DNA of 64,000 nt from Gammaproteobacteria bacterium HGW-Gammaproteobacteria-11. GTDB taxonomy: Bacteria > Pseudomonadota > Gammaproteobacteria > Pseudomonadales > Pseudomonadaceae. Below are positions 56,500 to 64,000 of the stretch, in pieces (position 1 is the first letter of the stretch; every line of letters starts with the position of its first letter). The DNA lies in contig PGZJ01000002.1 of the NCBI GenBank assembly GCA_002840055.1, positions 186,001 to 250,000 of the forward strand, read 5' to 3'. The notes below the pieces were generated by a model. That model did not search any database and was not told the origin of the DNA. It saw only the letters and a program-made list of their open reading frames with translations. Made by a program: the position numbers and the translations under genes.

Positions 56500-57906
56500 T
56501 CAAAACTTCGGCATACCACCGCCGGGGGGCAGCATACCACCGCCGCCGCCCATGCCACCCATACCGCCCATGCCACGCATCAGTTTGGCCATACCACCCT
56601 TGCCACTGACCTTCTTCATCATCTTCTGCATCTGCTTGTGCTGTTTGATGACACGACCGATATCCTGGATCTGGGTGCCCGAGCCGGCAGCAATCCGGCG
56701 CTTGCGCGAACCACTGATGATATCCGGGTTGCGACGCTCGCCCGGGGTCATGGAATTGATGATCGCCTCCATGACCTTGAACTGCTTCTCGGCAGCGGTC
56801 TGCGCGGTTTCCATCTGCGCGGCGTTGATCTTGCCGCCCATCATCGGCAGCTTTTCCATCATCGAACCCAGACCACCCATGCCGCGCATCTGCTGCAACT
56901 GGTCGCGGAAGTCCTCGAGATCGAAGCCCTTGCCCTTTTTCAGCTTGTTGGCGAGCTTTTCGGCCTTCTGCTTGTCGAGCTTCTGCTCGGCCTGTTCGAT
57001 CAGACTGAGCACATCACCCATACCGAGAATGCGCGAGGCAATACGGTCGGGGTGGAAGACTTCCAGCGCATCGGTCTTCTCACCCATGCCCAGAAACTTG
57101 ATCGGCTTGCCGGTAATATGGCGCACCGACAAGGCCGCACCACCACGCGCATCACCGTCGACCTTGGTCAGGATCACACCGGTCAGCGGCAGCGCCTCAT
57201 TAAAGGCCTGGGCGGTATTGGCCGCATCCTGACCGGTCATGGCATCGACCACGAACAGCGTTTCAGCTGGTTTGGCGGCGGCATGCACGGCGCGAATCTC
57301 GTCCATCATCTCGGCATCGATGGCCAGGCGACCGGCGGTGTCGATGATCAGCACATCCATGAAGCGGCTGCGCGCCTCGCGCATGGCTGCCTCAACAATG
57401 GCCACCGGCTTCTGACCGGCATCGGACGGGAAAAAGGTCACATCCACTTCAGCGGCCAGGGTTTCCAGCTGTTTGATCGCCGCCGGACGGTAGACGTCGG
57501 CACTGACCACCATGACCTTTTTCTTCTGCCGTTCACGCAGGGTACGCGCCAGCTTGGCCACCGAGGTGGTCTTACCGGCACCCTGCAAACCGGCCATCAG
57601 AATCACCGCCGGCGGCGTGACTGCCAGGTTCAGACCGACGGTCTCGCCCATCACCGCTTCCAGCTCGGCCTTGATGATCTTTACAAAGACCTGGCCCGGC
57701 GACAGGCTGCGCGATACTTCCTGACCGACGGCGCGGTCGCGGACCTGATCAACAAAGGCCTTGACCACCGGCAGAGCGACATCCGCCTCCAACAGCGCCA
57801 TTCGCACTTCGCGCAGGGTGTCGCGAATATTGTCTTCGGTCAGTTTGGCTCGGCCGGTCACACCCGCCAACGAGTGCGAAAGCCGTTCGGTAAGATTGTC
57901 AAACAT
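56500..57906 (-). CDS. ffh: Signal recognition particle protein Ffh
   Basis: GTPase that binds 4.5S RNA and targets membrane proteins to FtsY. 468 residues: N domain, G domain with AGLQGAGKTTSVAKLA, DTAGRL and TKVDGDARGGAA, and a methionine-rich M domain ending in a glycine/methionine repeat tail (GGMGGMGGGGGMLPPGGGMP). Start MFDNLTERLSHSLAG. Upstream of rpsP on the same strand but separated by 165 nt that carry the rpsP promoter. Confidence 0.98.
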   Translation of the reverse strand: MFDNLTERLSHSLAGVTGRAKLTEDNIRDTLREVRMALLEADVALPVVKAFVDQVRDRAVGQEVSRSLSPGQVFVKIIKAELEAVMGETVGLNLAVTPPAVILMAGLQGAGKTTSVAKLARTLRERQKKKVMVVSADVYRPAAIKQLETLAAEVDVTFFPSDAGQKPVAIVEAAMREARSRFMDVLIIDTAGRLAIDAEMMDEIRAVHAAAKPAETLFVVDAMTGQDAANTAQAFNEALPLTGVILTKVDGDARGGAALSVRHITGKPIKFLGMGEKTDALEVFHPDRIASRILGMGDVLSLIEQAEQKLDKQKAEKLANKLKKGKGFDLEDFRDQLQQMRGMGGLGSMMEKLPMMGGKINAAQMETAQTAAEKQFKVMEAIINSMTPGERRNPDIISGSRKRRIAAGSGTQIQDIGRVIKQHKQMQKMMKKVSGKGGMAKLMRGMGGMGGMGGGGGMLPPGGGMPKF

Positions 57907-58063
57907 GCGTCATCTCCTGGGCTTCGTTGTGCGCCGCCTGGCGGCCCGAAGCAATCAAGCGCAGGAGTATACATGGCCCTCCGGATGGATGACAGGGAAG
58001 CGCTTTAACCGCAGCGCAGCTTGTGCCACACTTTGCCCCATTGATTCTTAGCCGCAGGGACGT

Positions 58064-58864
58064 ATGACAGCCCTTACTCCAAGTCTGCTCGCAGCGCTTC
58101 TTTATCTATGTGGCAGCGCCTACCAATTGCACTGTCTGGGCAAACGCCTGACCGTCAATGAACGCCTGCTCCGCAGTATCGGCCTGGTCGCCCTGATCGC
58201 CCATGCTGGCAGCCTGTATCTGCAGCTATTCTCTGCGCAGGGGTTGATGCTGGGCTTCTTCAATACCGCCTCGCTGATTGCCTGGCTGGTGATCGCCATT
58301 ACCCTGCTGTTCAGTCTGCGCGCCCCCATCACCACACTGCTGCTCGGGCTATACCCGCTGGCACTGATCACCGGCCTGCTGGCCTGGCTGTTTCCTGGCC
58401 AGGGTAGCGTGGTGGTCCCAGACGAAGGGGCATTGATGCTGCACGTGCTGCTGTCGATCCTGGCCTACGGTATCCTCACCATCGCGGTATTCCAGGCCAG
58501 CCTGCTGGCCATCCAGAATTACCAGCTCAAACACAAGCACCCGACCCGCTTCATCCGCAACTTCCCGCCACTGCAGACCATGGAACGCCTGTTGTTCCAG
58601 TTCCTGCTCTGCGGTGAGGTGCTGTTGACCCTGGCCCTGATCTCCGGCTTTGTGTTTCTCGACAACATGCTGGCTCAGGGTGTGGCACACAAGACCCTGC
58701 TGTCCTGCCTGGCCTGGATCGTCTTCGGCATTCTGCTCTGGGGCCGGCATTTCCGCGGTTGGCGCGGCAGCAATGCCATCCGCTGGACCCTGGCTGGCTT
58801 TCTGCTGCTGGCTCTGGCCTATTTCGGCAGCAAGCTGGTGCGCGAGTTCCTGCTGCCACTCTGA
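58064..58864 (+). CDS. CcsA/YpjD-like cytochrome c assembly-type membrane protein
   Basis: 266 residues with eight predicted membrane segments, of the CcsA/HemX/YpjD family; in Pseudomonas it lies between ffh and a CorC-type gene. The heme-handling motif of true CcsA (WGXWXWD) is not obvious, so a direct role in cytochrome c maturation is unproven. Divergent from ffh; the next gene starts 27 nt after its stop. Confidence 0.88.
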   Translation: MTALTPSLLAALLYLCGSAYQLHCLGKRLTVNERLLRSIGLVALIAHAGSLYLQLFSAQGLMLGFFNTASLIAWLVIAITLLFSLRAPITTLLLGLYPLALITGLLAWLFPGQGSVVVPDEGALMLHVLLSILAYGILTIAVFQASLLAIQNYQLKHKHPTRFIRNFPPLQTMERLLFQFLLCGEVLLTLALISGFVFLDNMLAQGVAHKTLLSCLAWIVFGILLWGRHFRGWRGSNAIRWTLAGFLLLALAYFGSKLVREFLLPL

Positions 58865-58891
58865 TGCTCCCATCTCTTCCGAGGTAGTCCC

Positions 58892-60196
58892 TTGAACGAC
58901 GCCCATACCAGTTTCCTGCTGATCAGCCTGGTGGTGCTTATCGTGCTGTCGGCTTTTTTCTCCAGCTCGGAAACCAGCATGATGAGCCTGAACCGCTATA
59001 GGCTCAAACACCTGACCAAGGAGGGCCACAAAGCCGCCAGGCGCGCCTCGCGCCTGTTGGAGCGGCCTGATCGGCTGCTCGGCACCATTCTGGTCGGCAA
59101 CAACATCGTCAACATTCTTGCCGCCTCGATCGCCACCGTGGTCGCTGTGCAGATCTGGGGCGAAGCCGGAATTGCCGTGGCCACCATCGGCCTGACCATC
59201 GTCATCCTGATTTTTGGCGAAATAACGCCCAAGACCCTGGCCGCCCTGCGCCCGGAGCTGATCGCCTTCCCGGCCAGCTTTGTACTGCGCCTGCTGCAGA
59301 TCGTGCTGTATCCGGTGGTATGGATTTGCGGCGCCATAAGCAACGTGCTGCTGCGCCTGATCGGCGTGAATCCGGCCAGTGTCGGCAGCGATCAATTGAG
59401 TACCGAAGAATTACGTACCGTGGTCCGCGAAGCCGGCCTGGGTATTACCCGCAGCCGCCAGAACATGCTGCTCGGCATCCTTGATCTGGAAAAGATGACG
59501 GTCAATGACATCATGGTGCCGCGCAACGATGCGGTCGGCATCGACCTCGACAATGACATGTCGGACATCATCAACCAGCTGCGTACCTGCCACCATACCC
59601 GCCTGCCGGTCTATACCAGCGACATCAATCAGGTCACCGGGATTGTGCACATGCGCTCGATTGCCCGGGTGCTGAGCCGTGGCGAGCTGACCAAGGAAGC
59701 CTTGATAGCCGCCTGCAAGGAGCCCTATTTCGTTCCCGAAAGCACACCGCTGCACACTCAGCTGTTCAATTTCCAGAAGCAGAAACGCCGGATTGCCATT
59801 GTTGTCGATGAATACGGCGACGTCATTGGCCTGGTAACCCTGGAAGACATACTCGAAGAGATTGTCGGCGAATTCACCACCGACATGCTGCTGCCCAGCC
59901 AGGATATTCATCCGCAACCCAACGGGAGCTTTGTGATTGACGGTTCCAGCGCGATTCGGGCGATCAACCGACAGTTACAGTGGAAACTGCCAGCTGACGG
60001 CCCCAAGACCCTGAATGGCGTGATTACCGAACAGCTGGAAAGTATCCCCGAGACCAGCGTGTGCCTGAGCATTGGCCAGTACCGTATGGAAATTCTGCAA
60101 ACCAAGGACAATATGGTGAAAAGCGTGCGCATCTGGGATCGCGCACTGGATATTCAGGGCGAGCTGCCACTGGGCCCCGTCGACGACGAGCTGTAG
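58892..60196 (+). CDS. HlyC/CorC family (DUF21-CBS) membrane protein
   Basis: 434 residues: an N-terminal DUF21 (CNNM) domain with about four membrane segments (LLISLVVLIVLSAFFSSSET), two CBS domains (IMVPRNDAVGIDLDND and ALIAACKEPYFVPESTPLHT) and a CorC_HlyC C-terminal domain (PNGSFVIDGSSAIRAINRQL). Related proteins act in magnesium/cobalt efflux. The start is TTG at 58892 with GAGG 7 nt upstream. Its last 43 nt overlap the convergent SGNH hydrolase gene. Confidence 0.92.
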   Translation: MNDAHTSFLLISLVVLIVLSAFFSSSETSMMSLNRYRLKHLTKEGHKAARRASRLLERPDRLLGTILVGNNIVNILAASIATVVAVQIWGEAGIAVATIGLTIVILIFGEITPKTLAALRPELIAFPASFVLRLLQIVLYPVVWICGAISNVLLRLIGVNPASVGSDQLSTEELRTVVREAGLGITRSRQNMLLGILDLEKMTVNDIMVPRNDAVGIDLDNDMSDIINQLRTCHHTRLPVYTSDINQVTGIVHMRSIARVLSRGELTKEALIAACKEPYFVPESTPLHTQLFNFQKQKRRIAIVVDEYGDVIGLVTLEDILEEIVGEFTTDMLLPSQDIHPQPNGSFVIDGSSAIRAINRQLQWKLPADGPKTLNGVITEQLESIPETSVCLSIGQYRMEILQTKDNMVKSVRIWDRALDIQGELPLGPVDDEL

Positions 60197-60873
60197 CCCA
60201 ACTGCTGAACAATACCCGACGCCCAGTGCGCATAACCCAGCGCTGAAGGGTGATAGCCATCCCGGGCCAGAAACGCCGGCTCAAAGGCCATGTTCAACGG
60301 CAGATAACCTGCCCCCGAATGACTGGCCAGTGCGCGCAGATCGGCATCCAGCAGGCCGGCACGCAGGCCGAACCAGGCCCGCAACGGCTGGGGCAAGGCT
60401 TGAAAATGCCCCAATGGTGGCACGCCGGTGATCAGGCATTGCCCGGCTCGACCGGCAAAAGCCTCAACCAGCTGCGCCATGACCCGACGCCAATGCCGTC
60501 TTGAACTCAAATGCGTGGTGTCGTTGACGCCCAGCACAATCACCACCAGATCCCAGGCCTGCCCCTCCAGTGTCGGCACCAGGTCACGGAGACAATCTCT
60601 GGCTGTAGCGCCATTGCGACCACAGGCCTGCCACTGCACGGGACGTTTCAAGACCTGCGCCAACTGGCTGGCCAGTTGTCCGCTGAGGGCCTCGGACTGG
60701 GTCTCGACACCCACGCCGGCTACCGTCGACTCACCCACCAGCAGCAGGCGTAAAGGTTGTTCGCTGCCCGAGGATTCTGGCGGAAGGCACAGCCCGGTCC
60801 AGGGCTGCGCGGCCTCGGGCAGACGCAGCGCCGTGCGCTTGACCCACAGGGCCTGGGGCAACAGCAGTGGCAA
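60154..60873 (-). CDS. SGNH/GDSL-type esterase
   Basis: 239 residues from a TTG at 60873, which has no clear ribosome binding site. SGNH motifs: LLLVGESTVAGVGVE (catalytic Ser), CGRNGATA, VLGVNDTTH and DGYHPSALGYAHW (Asp-His). The frame is open to a CTG at 60906 that overlaps the purT stop as CTGA and has GAGG 7 nt upstream; that would add [11 protein letters not shown] and complete a hydrophobic N-terminus. Substrate unknown. Confidence 0.85.
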   Translation of the reverse strand: MPLLLPQALWVKRTALRLPEAAQPWTGLCLPPESSGSEQPLRLLLVGESTVAGVGVETQSEALSGQLASQLAQVLKRPVQWQACGRNGATARDCLRDLVPTLEGQAWDLVVIVLGVNDTTHLSSRRHWRRVMAQLVEAFAGRAGQCLITGVPPLGHFQALPQPLRAWFGLRAGLLDADLRALASHSGAGYLPLNMAFEPAFLARDGYHPSALGYAHWASGIVQQLGYSSSSTGPSGSSP

Positions 60874-60902
60874 GGCCGGTGCGGCCAGATACCACCAGCG
60901 GC

Positions 60903-62084
60903 TCAGAGCGTGACCTCTACCGCCGCGACCACGCGCATGGCCTTGGCCCGGGCAGACTCGATATCCTCATCGCGCGCCAGCGCCACACCCATGCGCCGCT
61001 GACCAGCCACCTCCGGCTTGCCGAACAGACGCAACTGGGTATCGGCTTCAGTCAGCGACGCATGCAAGTTACCAAAGCTCACGGTAGTGGATTGACCTTC
61101 AACCAGAATCACCGCCGACGCCGACGGCCCCAGCTGGCGAATGGCTGGAATCGGCAAGCCGAGAATGGCCCGCGCATGCAGGGCAAATTCCGACAGATCC
61201 TGGGAGATCAGCGTGACCATGCCGGTATCGTGCGGGCGCGGCGAGACTTCACTGAACCACACCTGGTCGCCACGGACAAACAGCTCGACACCAAACAGAC
61301 CACGGCCACCTAGGGCATCGGTAATCAGCCGCGCTATGCGCTCTGATTCCTGCAAGGCGGCCTCACTCATGGCCTGGGGCTGCCAGGACTCCTGATAATC
61401 GCCACCAGCCTGACGGTGGCCAATCGGCGCACAGAAATCGGTGCCATCGACATGGCGCACAGTCAGCAGTGTGATTTCGTAATCAAAATCGACAAAACCC
61501 TCGACTATCACCCGACCCTGTCCGGCACGCCCGCCCGACTGGGCATACTCCCAGGCAGCGTGAATATCCTCATCGCTGCGCAGCAAGGATTGGCCCTTGC
61601 CCGATGAACTCATGACCGGCTTGACCACACAGGGCAGACCAATCTCGGCCACCGCCGCCAGGTAGTCTTCCAGGCTGTCGGCAAAGCGGTAGGCCGAGGT
61701 CGGCAAGCCCAGTTCCTCGGCAGCCAGGCGACGAATGCCCTCACGGTCCATGGTCAGCCAGGCAGCCCGCGCCGTGGGGATCACCTTGTAACCCTCGGCC
61801 TCCATATCCATCAGGGTCTGGGTGGCGATGGCCTCGATCTCGGGGACAATGTAATCCGGCTGCTCGGATTCGATCACCTCACGCAACTGGACCTTATCGA
61901 GCATGTCCACCACATGATAGCGATGCGCCACTTGCATGGCCGGAGCCTGCGGGTAACGGTCCACGGCAATGGTTTCGCAACCCAGCCGCTGCAACTCGAT
62001 AATCAGTTCCTTGCCAAGCTCTCCGGCCCCCAACAACATTACCCGGGTAGCGTTTTCCGAACCGGGCGTTCCAATTCTGGCCAT
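60903..62084 (-). CDS. purT: Formate-dependent GAR transformylase
   Basis: ATP-grasp enzyme that makes formylglycinamide ribonucleotide from GAR, formate and ATP, the folate-independent alternative to PurN. 393 residues. N-terminal [23 protein letters not shown]-grasp motifs [32 protein letters not shown] and [20 protein letters not shown], and [11 protein letters not shown] are all typical. 12 nt after the DUF1289 gene on the same strand. Confidence 0.97.
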   Translation of the reverse strand: MARIGTPGSENATRVMLLGAGELGKELIIELQRLGCETIAVDRYPQAPAMQVAHRYHVVDMLDKVQLREVIESEQPDYIVPEIEAIATQTLMDMEAEGYKVIPTARAAWLTMDREGIRRLAAEELGLPTSAYRFADSLEDYLAAVAEIGLPCVVKPVMSSSGKGQSLLRSDEDIHAAWEYAQSGGRAGQGRVIVEGFVDFDYEITLLTVRHVDGTDFCAPIGHRQAGGDYQESWQPQAMSEAALQESERIARLITDALGGRGLFGVELFVRGDQVWFSEVSPRPHDTGMVTLISQDLSEFALHARAILGLPIPAIRQLGPSASAVILVEGQSTTVSFGNLHASLTEADTQLRLFGKPEVAGQRRMGVALARDEDIESARAKAMRVVAAVEVTL

Positions 62085-62096
62085 GACGTGCTTCCT

Positions 62097-62294
62097 TTAA
62101 TCGGTTGTTGGCGAAAACCACAGGCCCTGCTCGCGCGCCCGCTCCTCACAGCGGCGCAGGACCTCAGCACGCTGCACCTCGGTCATGCGGCTCCACAGGG
62201 TAATTTCCGCACCTGTGCGCTGGCAGCCGGTGCAGATATCCTGATCGTCCAGCGCACAGACGCCGATACAGGGCGAGCGCAACGGAGCGGACAT
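62097..62294 (-). CDS. DUF1289 cysteine-rich small protein
   Basis: 65 residues, starting [20 protein letters not shown] and carrying four cysteines (SPCIGVC and ICTGC) that probably bind a metal or Fe-S centre. Family DUF1289, function unknown. Its ATG overlaps the stop of the carbonic-anhydrase-like gene by one base (TGATG). Confidence 0.9.
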   Translation of the reverse strand: MSAPLRSPCIGVCALDDQDICTGCQRTGAEITLWSRMTEVQRAEVLRRCEERAREQGLWFSPTTD

Positions 62295-62818
62295 CAGTCT
62301 TCCTGCACCTTGAGATCGCGGCGATAACGTGCAGCATTGTGCACATAATGCGCGGCGCTGGCCTCAAGCATTTTCTTCTGCTGCTCGGTCAGTTCACGGA
62401 CCACCTTGCAGGGCGAGCCGACCACCAGCGAACCATCGGGTATTTCCTTGCCCTCCGGCACCAGGGCATTGGCGCCGATGATGCAATGCTTGCCAATCTT
62501 CGCGCCGTTGAGCACCACAGCATTGATGCCGATCAGGCTGTAGTCGCCCACGTTACAGCCATGCAGCATGGCGTTATGGCCAACGGTCACGCCCTTGCCC
62601 AGGGTCAGCGGATAACCCATGTCGGTATGCATCACCGCCCCGTCCTGAACATTGCTGTGCTCGCCGATATGGATCAGCTCATTGTCACCGCGCAGCACCG
62701 CGCCAAACCAGACATTGGCACCGGCATCCAGACGCACCTTGCCAATCACCGCTGCCGAGTCGGCAATCCAGGCGTCATCGGCCATCTGTACACGATCTTG
62801 TCCCAGGCTGTACTTCAT
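62294..62818 (-). CDS. Gamma-carbonic-anhydrase-like protein (YrdA type)
   Basis: 174 residues folding as a left-handed beta-helix of hexapeptide repeats. The metal-ligand histidines appear in [24 protein letters not shown] and HGCNVG; the active-site acid residues of Cam-type enzymes are not certain, so catalysis is unproven. The ATG overlaps the upstream NUDIX stop by 4 nt. Confidence 0.92.
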   Translation of the reverse strand: MKYSLGQDRVQMADDAWIADSAAVIGKVRLDAGANVWFGAVLRGDNELIHIGEHSNVQDGAVMHTDMGYPLTLGKGVTVGHNAMLHGCNVGDYSLIGINAVVLNGAKIGKHCIIGANALVPEGKEIPDGSLVVGSPCKVVRELTEQQKKMLEASAAHYVHNAARYRRDLKVQED

Positions 62819-63423
62819 TTCAGCTCCTGTTGGCGTTCTTGGTCATAGGGGGTGTGCAACTCAATACCGGCATCAAAGGCCAGATTGACAAATTCGACCA
62901 GCATCAAGGCGGTCAACCCCCAGATCTTGTGGCCGTCAAAACGGTAACTGGGCACGTACCAGCTGCGCCCCTGATAGTCGATACGGTGGGTCATCTCGCG
63001 CCGGTCTTCAAGGAAAAAGCTGACCGGCACCCGGAATACGGTTTCAATTTCACCACTGTTGGGCGCCAGATCGAAGACGTCCGGCACCAGACCGACAAAG
63101 GGAGTGACCTTGATCCCGTAGCGCGAGACCAGCGAACTCATGGGACCGATGACCTCTACCAGCTCCGGTAGCAGGCCGATTTCTTCATGGGTTTCACGCA
63201 GGGCGGTATAGCGCAGATCCACATCACCGGGGTCACGCCGACCACCGGGAAAAGCCACTTCGCCCGAGTGGGTCGACAGTCGCCGCGAGCGCACTGTGAG
63301 GATAATTTCCGGACGCTCGTGCACGCTGGTGACCGGGATCAGTACCCCGGCCTCCGGCAGGCCCGGCGCATCCACAGGCCGCGGCCTGAACTCACCCACC
63401 CGCATGCGCATTTGATCCAGCAT
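62815..63423 (-). CDS. CoA pyrophosphatase (NudL-type NUDIX hydrolase)
   Basis: Splits CoA into 3',5'-ADP and 4'-phosphopantetheine by family assignment. 202 residues from the ATG at 63423 (AGAGG upstream); the longer frame to 63465 is not supported. The NUDIX box is [20 protein letters not shown] followed by EEIGL, preceded by [14 protein letters not shown], the CoA-pyrophosphatase extension. Confidence 0.92.
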   Translation of the reverse strand: MLDQMRMRVGEFRPRPVDAPGLPEAGVLIPVTSVHERPEIILTVRSRRLSTHSGEVAFPGGRRDPGDVDLRYTALRETHEEIGLLPELVEVIGPMSSLVSRYGIKVTPFVGLVPDVFDLAPNSGEIETVFRVPVSFFLEDRREMTHRIDYQGRSWYVPSYRFDGHKIWGLTALMLVEFVNLAFDAGIELHTPYDQERQQELK

Positions 63424-63545
63424 GCAGAGTACCTCTGAGGTTTTTCCCCATGATGTCATGATCACTTACGCAGAACCAGTTGCCCGGTTGGCAAATGCCA
63501 CGCAAGATAGTCAAAAATAGTTATCCGAATGAGACGTCATAAGCC

Positions 63546-64000
63546 ATGAAGTTCTGCAGCCAGTGTGGGCAACCGGTGATCCAGCGCATCCCGGAGGGCG
63601 ACAGCCGCAGCCGGTTTGTCTGCAACCACTGTGACACCGTGCATTACCAGAATCCGCGTATCGTTGCCGGCTGTCTGGTCGTGCATGAACACCAGGTACT
63701 GTTGTGCCGCCGCGCCATTGAGCCGCGCCGTGGATTCTGGACCTTGCCCGCCGGCTATATGGAAAACGGTGAAACCACCGAAGAGGCGGCCCTGCGCGAA
63801 ACCTGGGAAGAAGCCCAGGCCAGGGTCAGCGGCCAGCACCTGTACATGCTCTACAACCTGCCGCATATCAATCAGGTGTACATGTTCTTTCATGGCCAAC
63901 TGGTTGACGGGCAATTTGCTGCCGGCGAGGAAAGCCTGGAGGTGCGGCTGTTCGACGAGGCCGATATCCCCTGGGATGAGCTGGCCTTTCCTACCGTGGG
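63546..64000 (+). CDS. NUDIX hydrolase with zinc ribbon, 3' end beyond window
   Basis: 151 codons are visible. The N-terminal zinc ribbon has CSQCGQP and CNHCDT, then the NUDIX box GYMENGETTEEAALRETWEE (Glu residues intact) inside a domain starting NPRIVAGCLVVHEHQVLLCR. NudC-like in architecture, but the SQPWPFPxS signature expected of NADH/RNA-decapping NudC is absent from the visible part, so a general zinc-ribbon NUDIX hydrolase is the safer call. Divergent from the NudL-type gene. Confidence 0.9.
   Translation, partial: MKFCSQCGQPVIQRIPEGDSRSRFVCNHCDTVHYQNPRIVAGCLVVHEHQVLLCRRAIEPRRGFWTLPAGYMENGETTEEAALRETWEEAQARVSGQHLYMLYNLPHINQVYMFFHGQLVDGQFAAGEESLEVRLFDEADIPWDELAFPTV

Noticed and set aside
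56638..58008. 456-codon open frame on the plus strand
   Set aside because: Antisense to ffh, whose GTPase motifs and length are unambiguous.

Overview
The window reads as a chromosomal segment of a Pseudomonas-like gammaproteobacterium. The evidence is gene order. cysM-rlmD-relA, acpS-pdxJ-recO-era-rnc-(DUF4845)-lepB-lepA, algU-mucA-mucB-mucC-mucD next to nadB, xerD-dsbC-hom-thrC, and rpsP-rimM-trmD-rplS beside ffh and ypjD/corC-type genes are all typical of Pseudomonadaceae. A marine or environmental relative such as Halopseudomonas is plausible, but that is inference. Coding density is high, many genes overlap by 4 nt (ATGA or GTGA), and I found no rRNA, tRNA, phage, insertion sequence or CRISPR array.

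Layout. 1-4465 (minus): cysM-rlmD-relA, with relA cut by the left edge. 4579-7365 (plus): a GacS/BarA hybrid sensor kinase. 7377-15598 (minus): acpS, pdxJ, recO, era, rnc, a DUF4845 protein, lepB, lepA and mucD. 15630-18319 (minus): mucC, mucB, mucA and the ECF sigma gene algU, which has two AlgU-type promoters of its own. 18555-22833: nadB, ygfX/sdhE, ygfZ and an HDOD gene. 22986-29389 (minus): an enoyl-CoA hydratase, ung, a small membrane protein, a QEGLA/DUF1704 protein, lysS and prfB with its programmed frameshift. 29487-39884: a probable low-oxygen energy region. It holds a divergent phosphoketolase-like enzyme behind an excellent ANR/FNR-type promoter, and facing it an arginine deiminase operon (YfcC transporter, arcA, arcB, arcC) that ends in a P-type ATPase gene. 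40176-49560: recJ, yaeQ, a class III CoA-transferase, two tiny lysine-rich proteins, a YebC protein, a large DUF2339 membrane protein, a small conserved protein and an ADP-ribosylglycohydrolase homologue. 49715-57906 (minus): thrC, hom, dsbC, xerD, rplS, trmD, rimM, rpsP and ffh. 58064-64000: a CcsA-like protein, a CorC-like protein, an SGNH hydrolase, purT, a DUF1289 protein, a gamma-carbonic-anhydrase-like protein and two NUDIX hydrolases, the last cut by the right edge.

How it fits together. Most genes are housekeeping: stringent response, ribosome and RNA maturation, protein export, and amino-acid and cofactor synthesis. The algU-muc cluster supplies envelope-stress control, and its anti-sigma gene is full length. 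The arc operon plus the phosphoketolase-like gene and the ATPase look like one functional unit for ATP supply and ion balance at low oxygen.

The least ordinary structures are non-coding. Three intergenic regions carry arrays of a degenerate 7-bp repeat (AAGYNNC and variants) arranged as inverted arms and starting at or within about 10 nt of stop codons. The only gene-free stretch above 300 bp (26179-26662) holds two copies, in opposite orientation, of a composite palindromic element.
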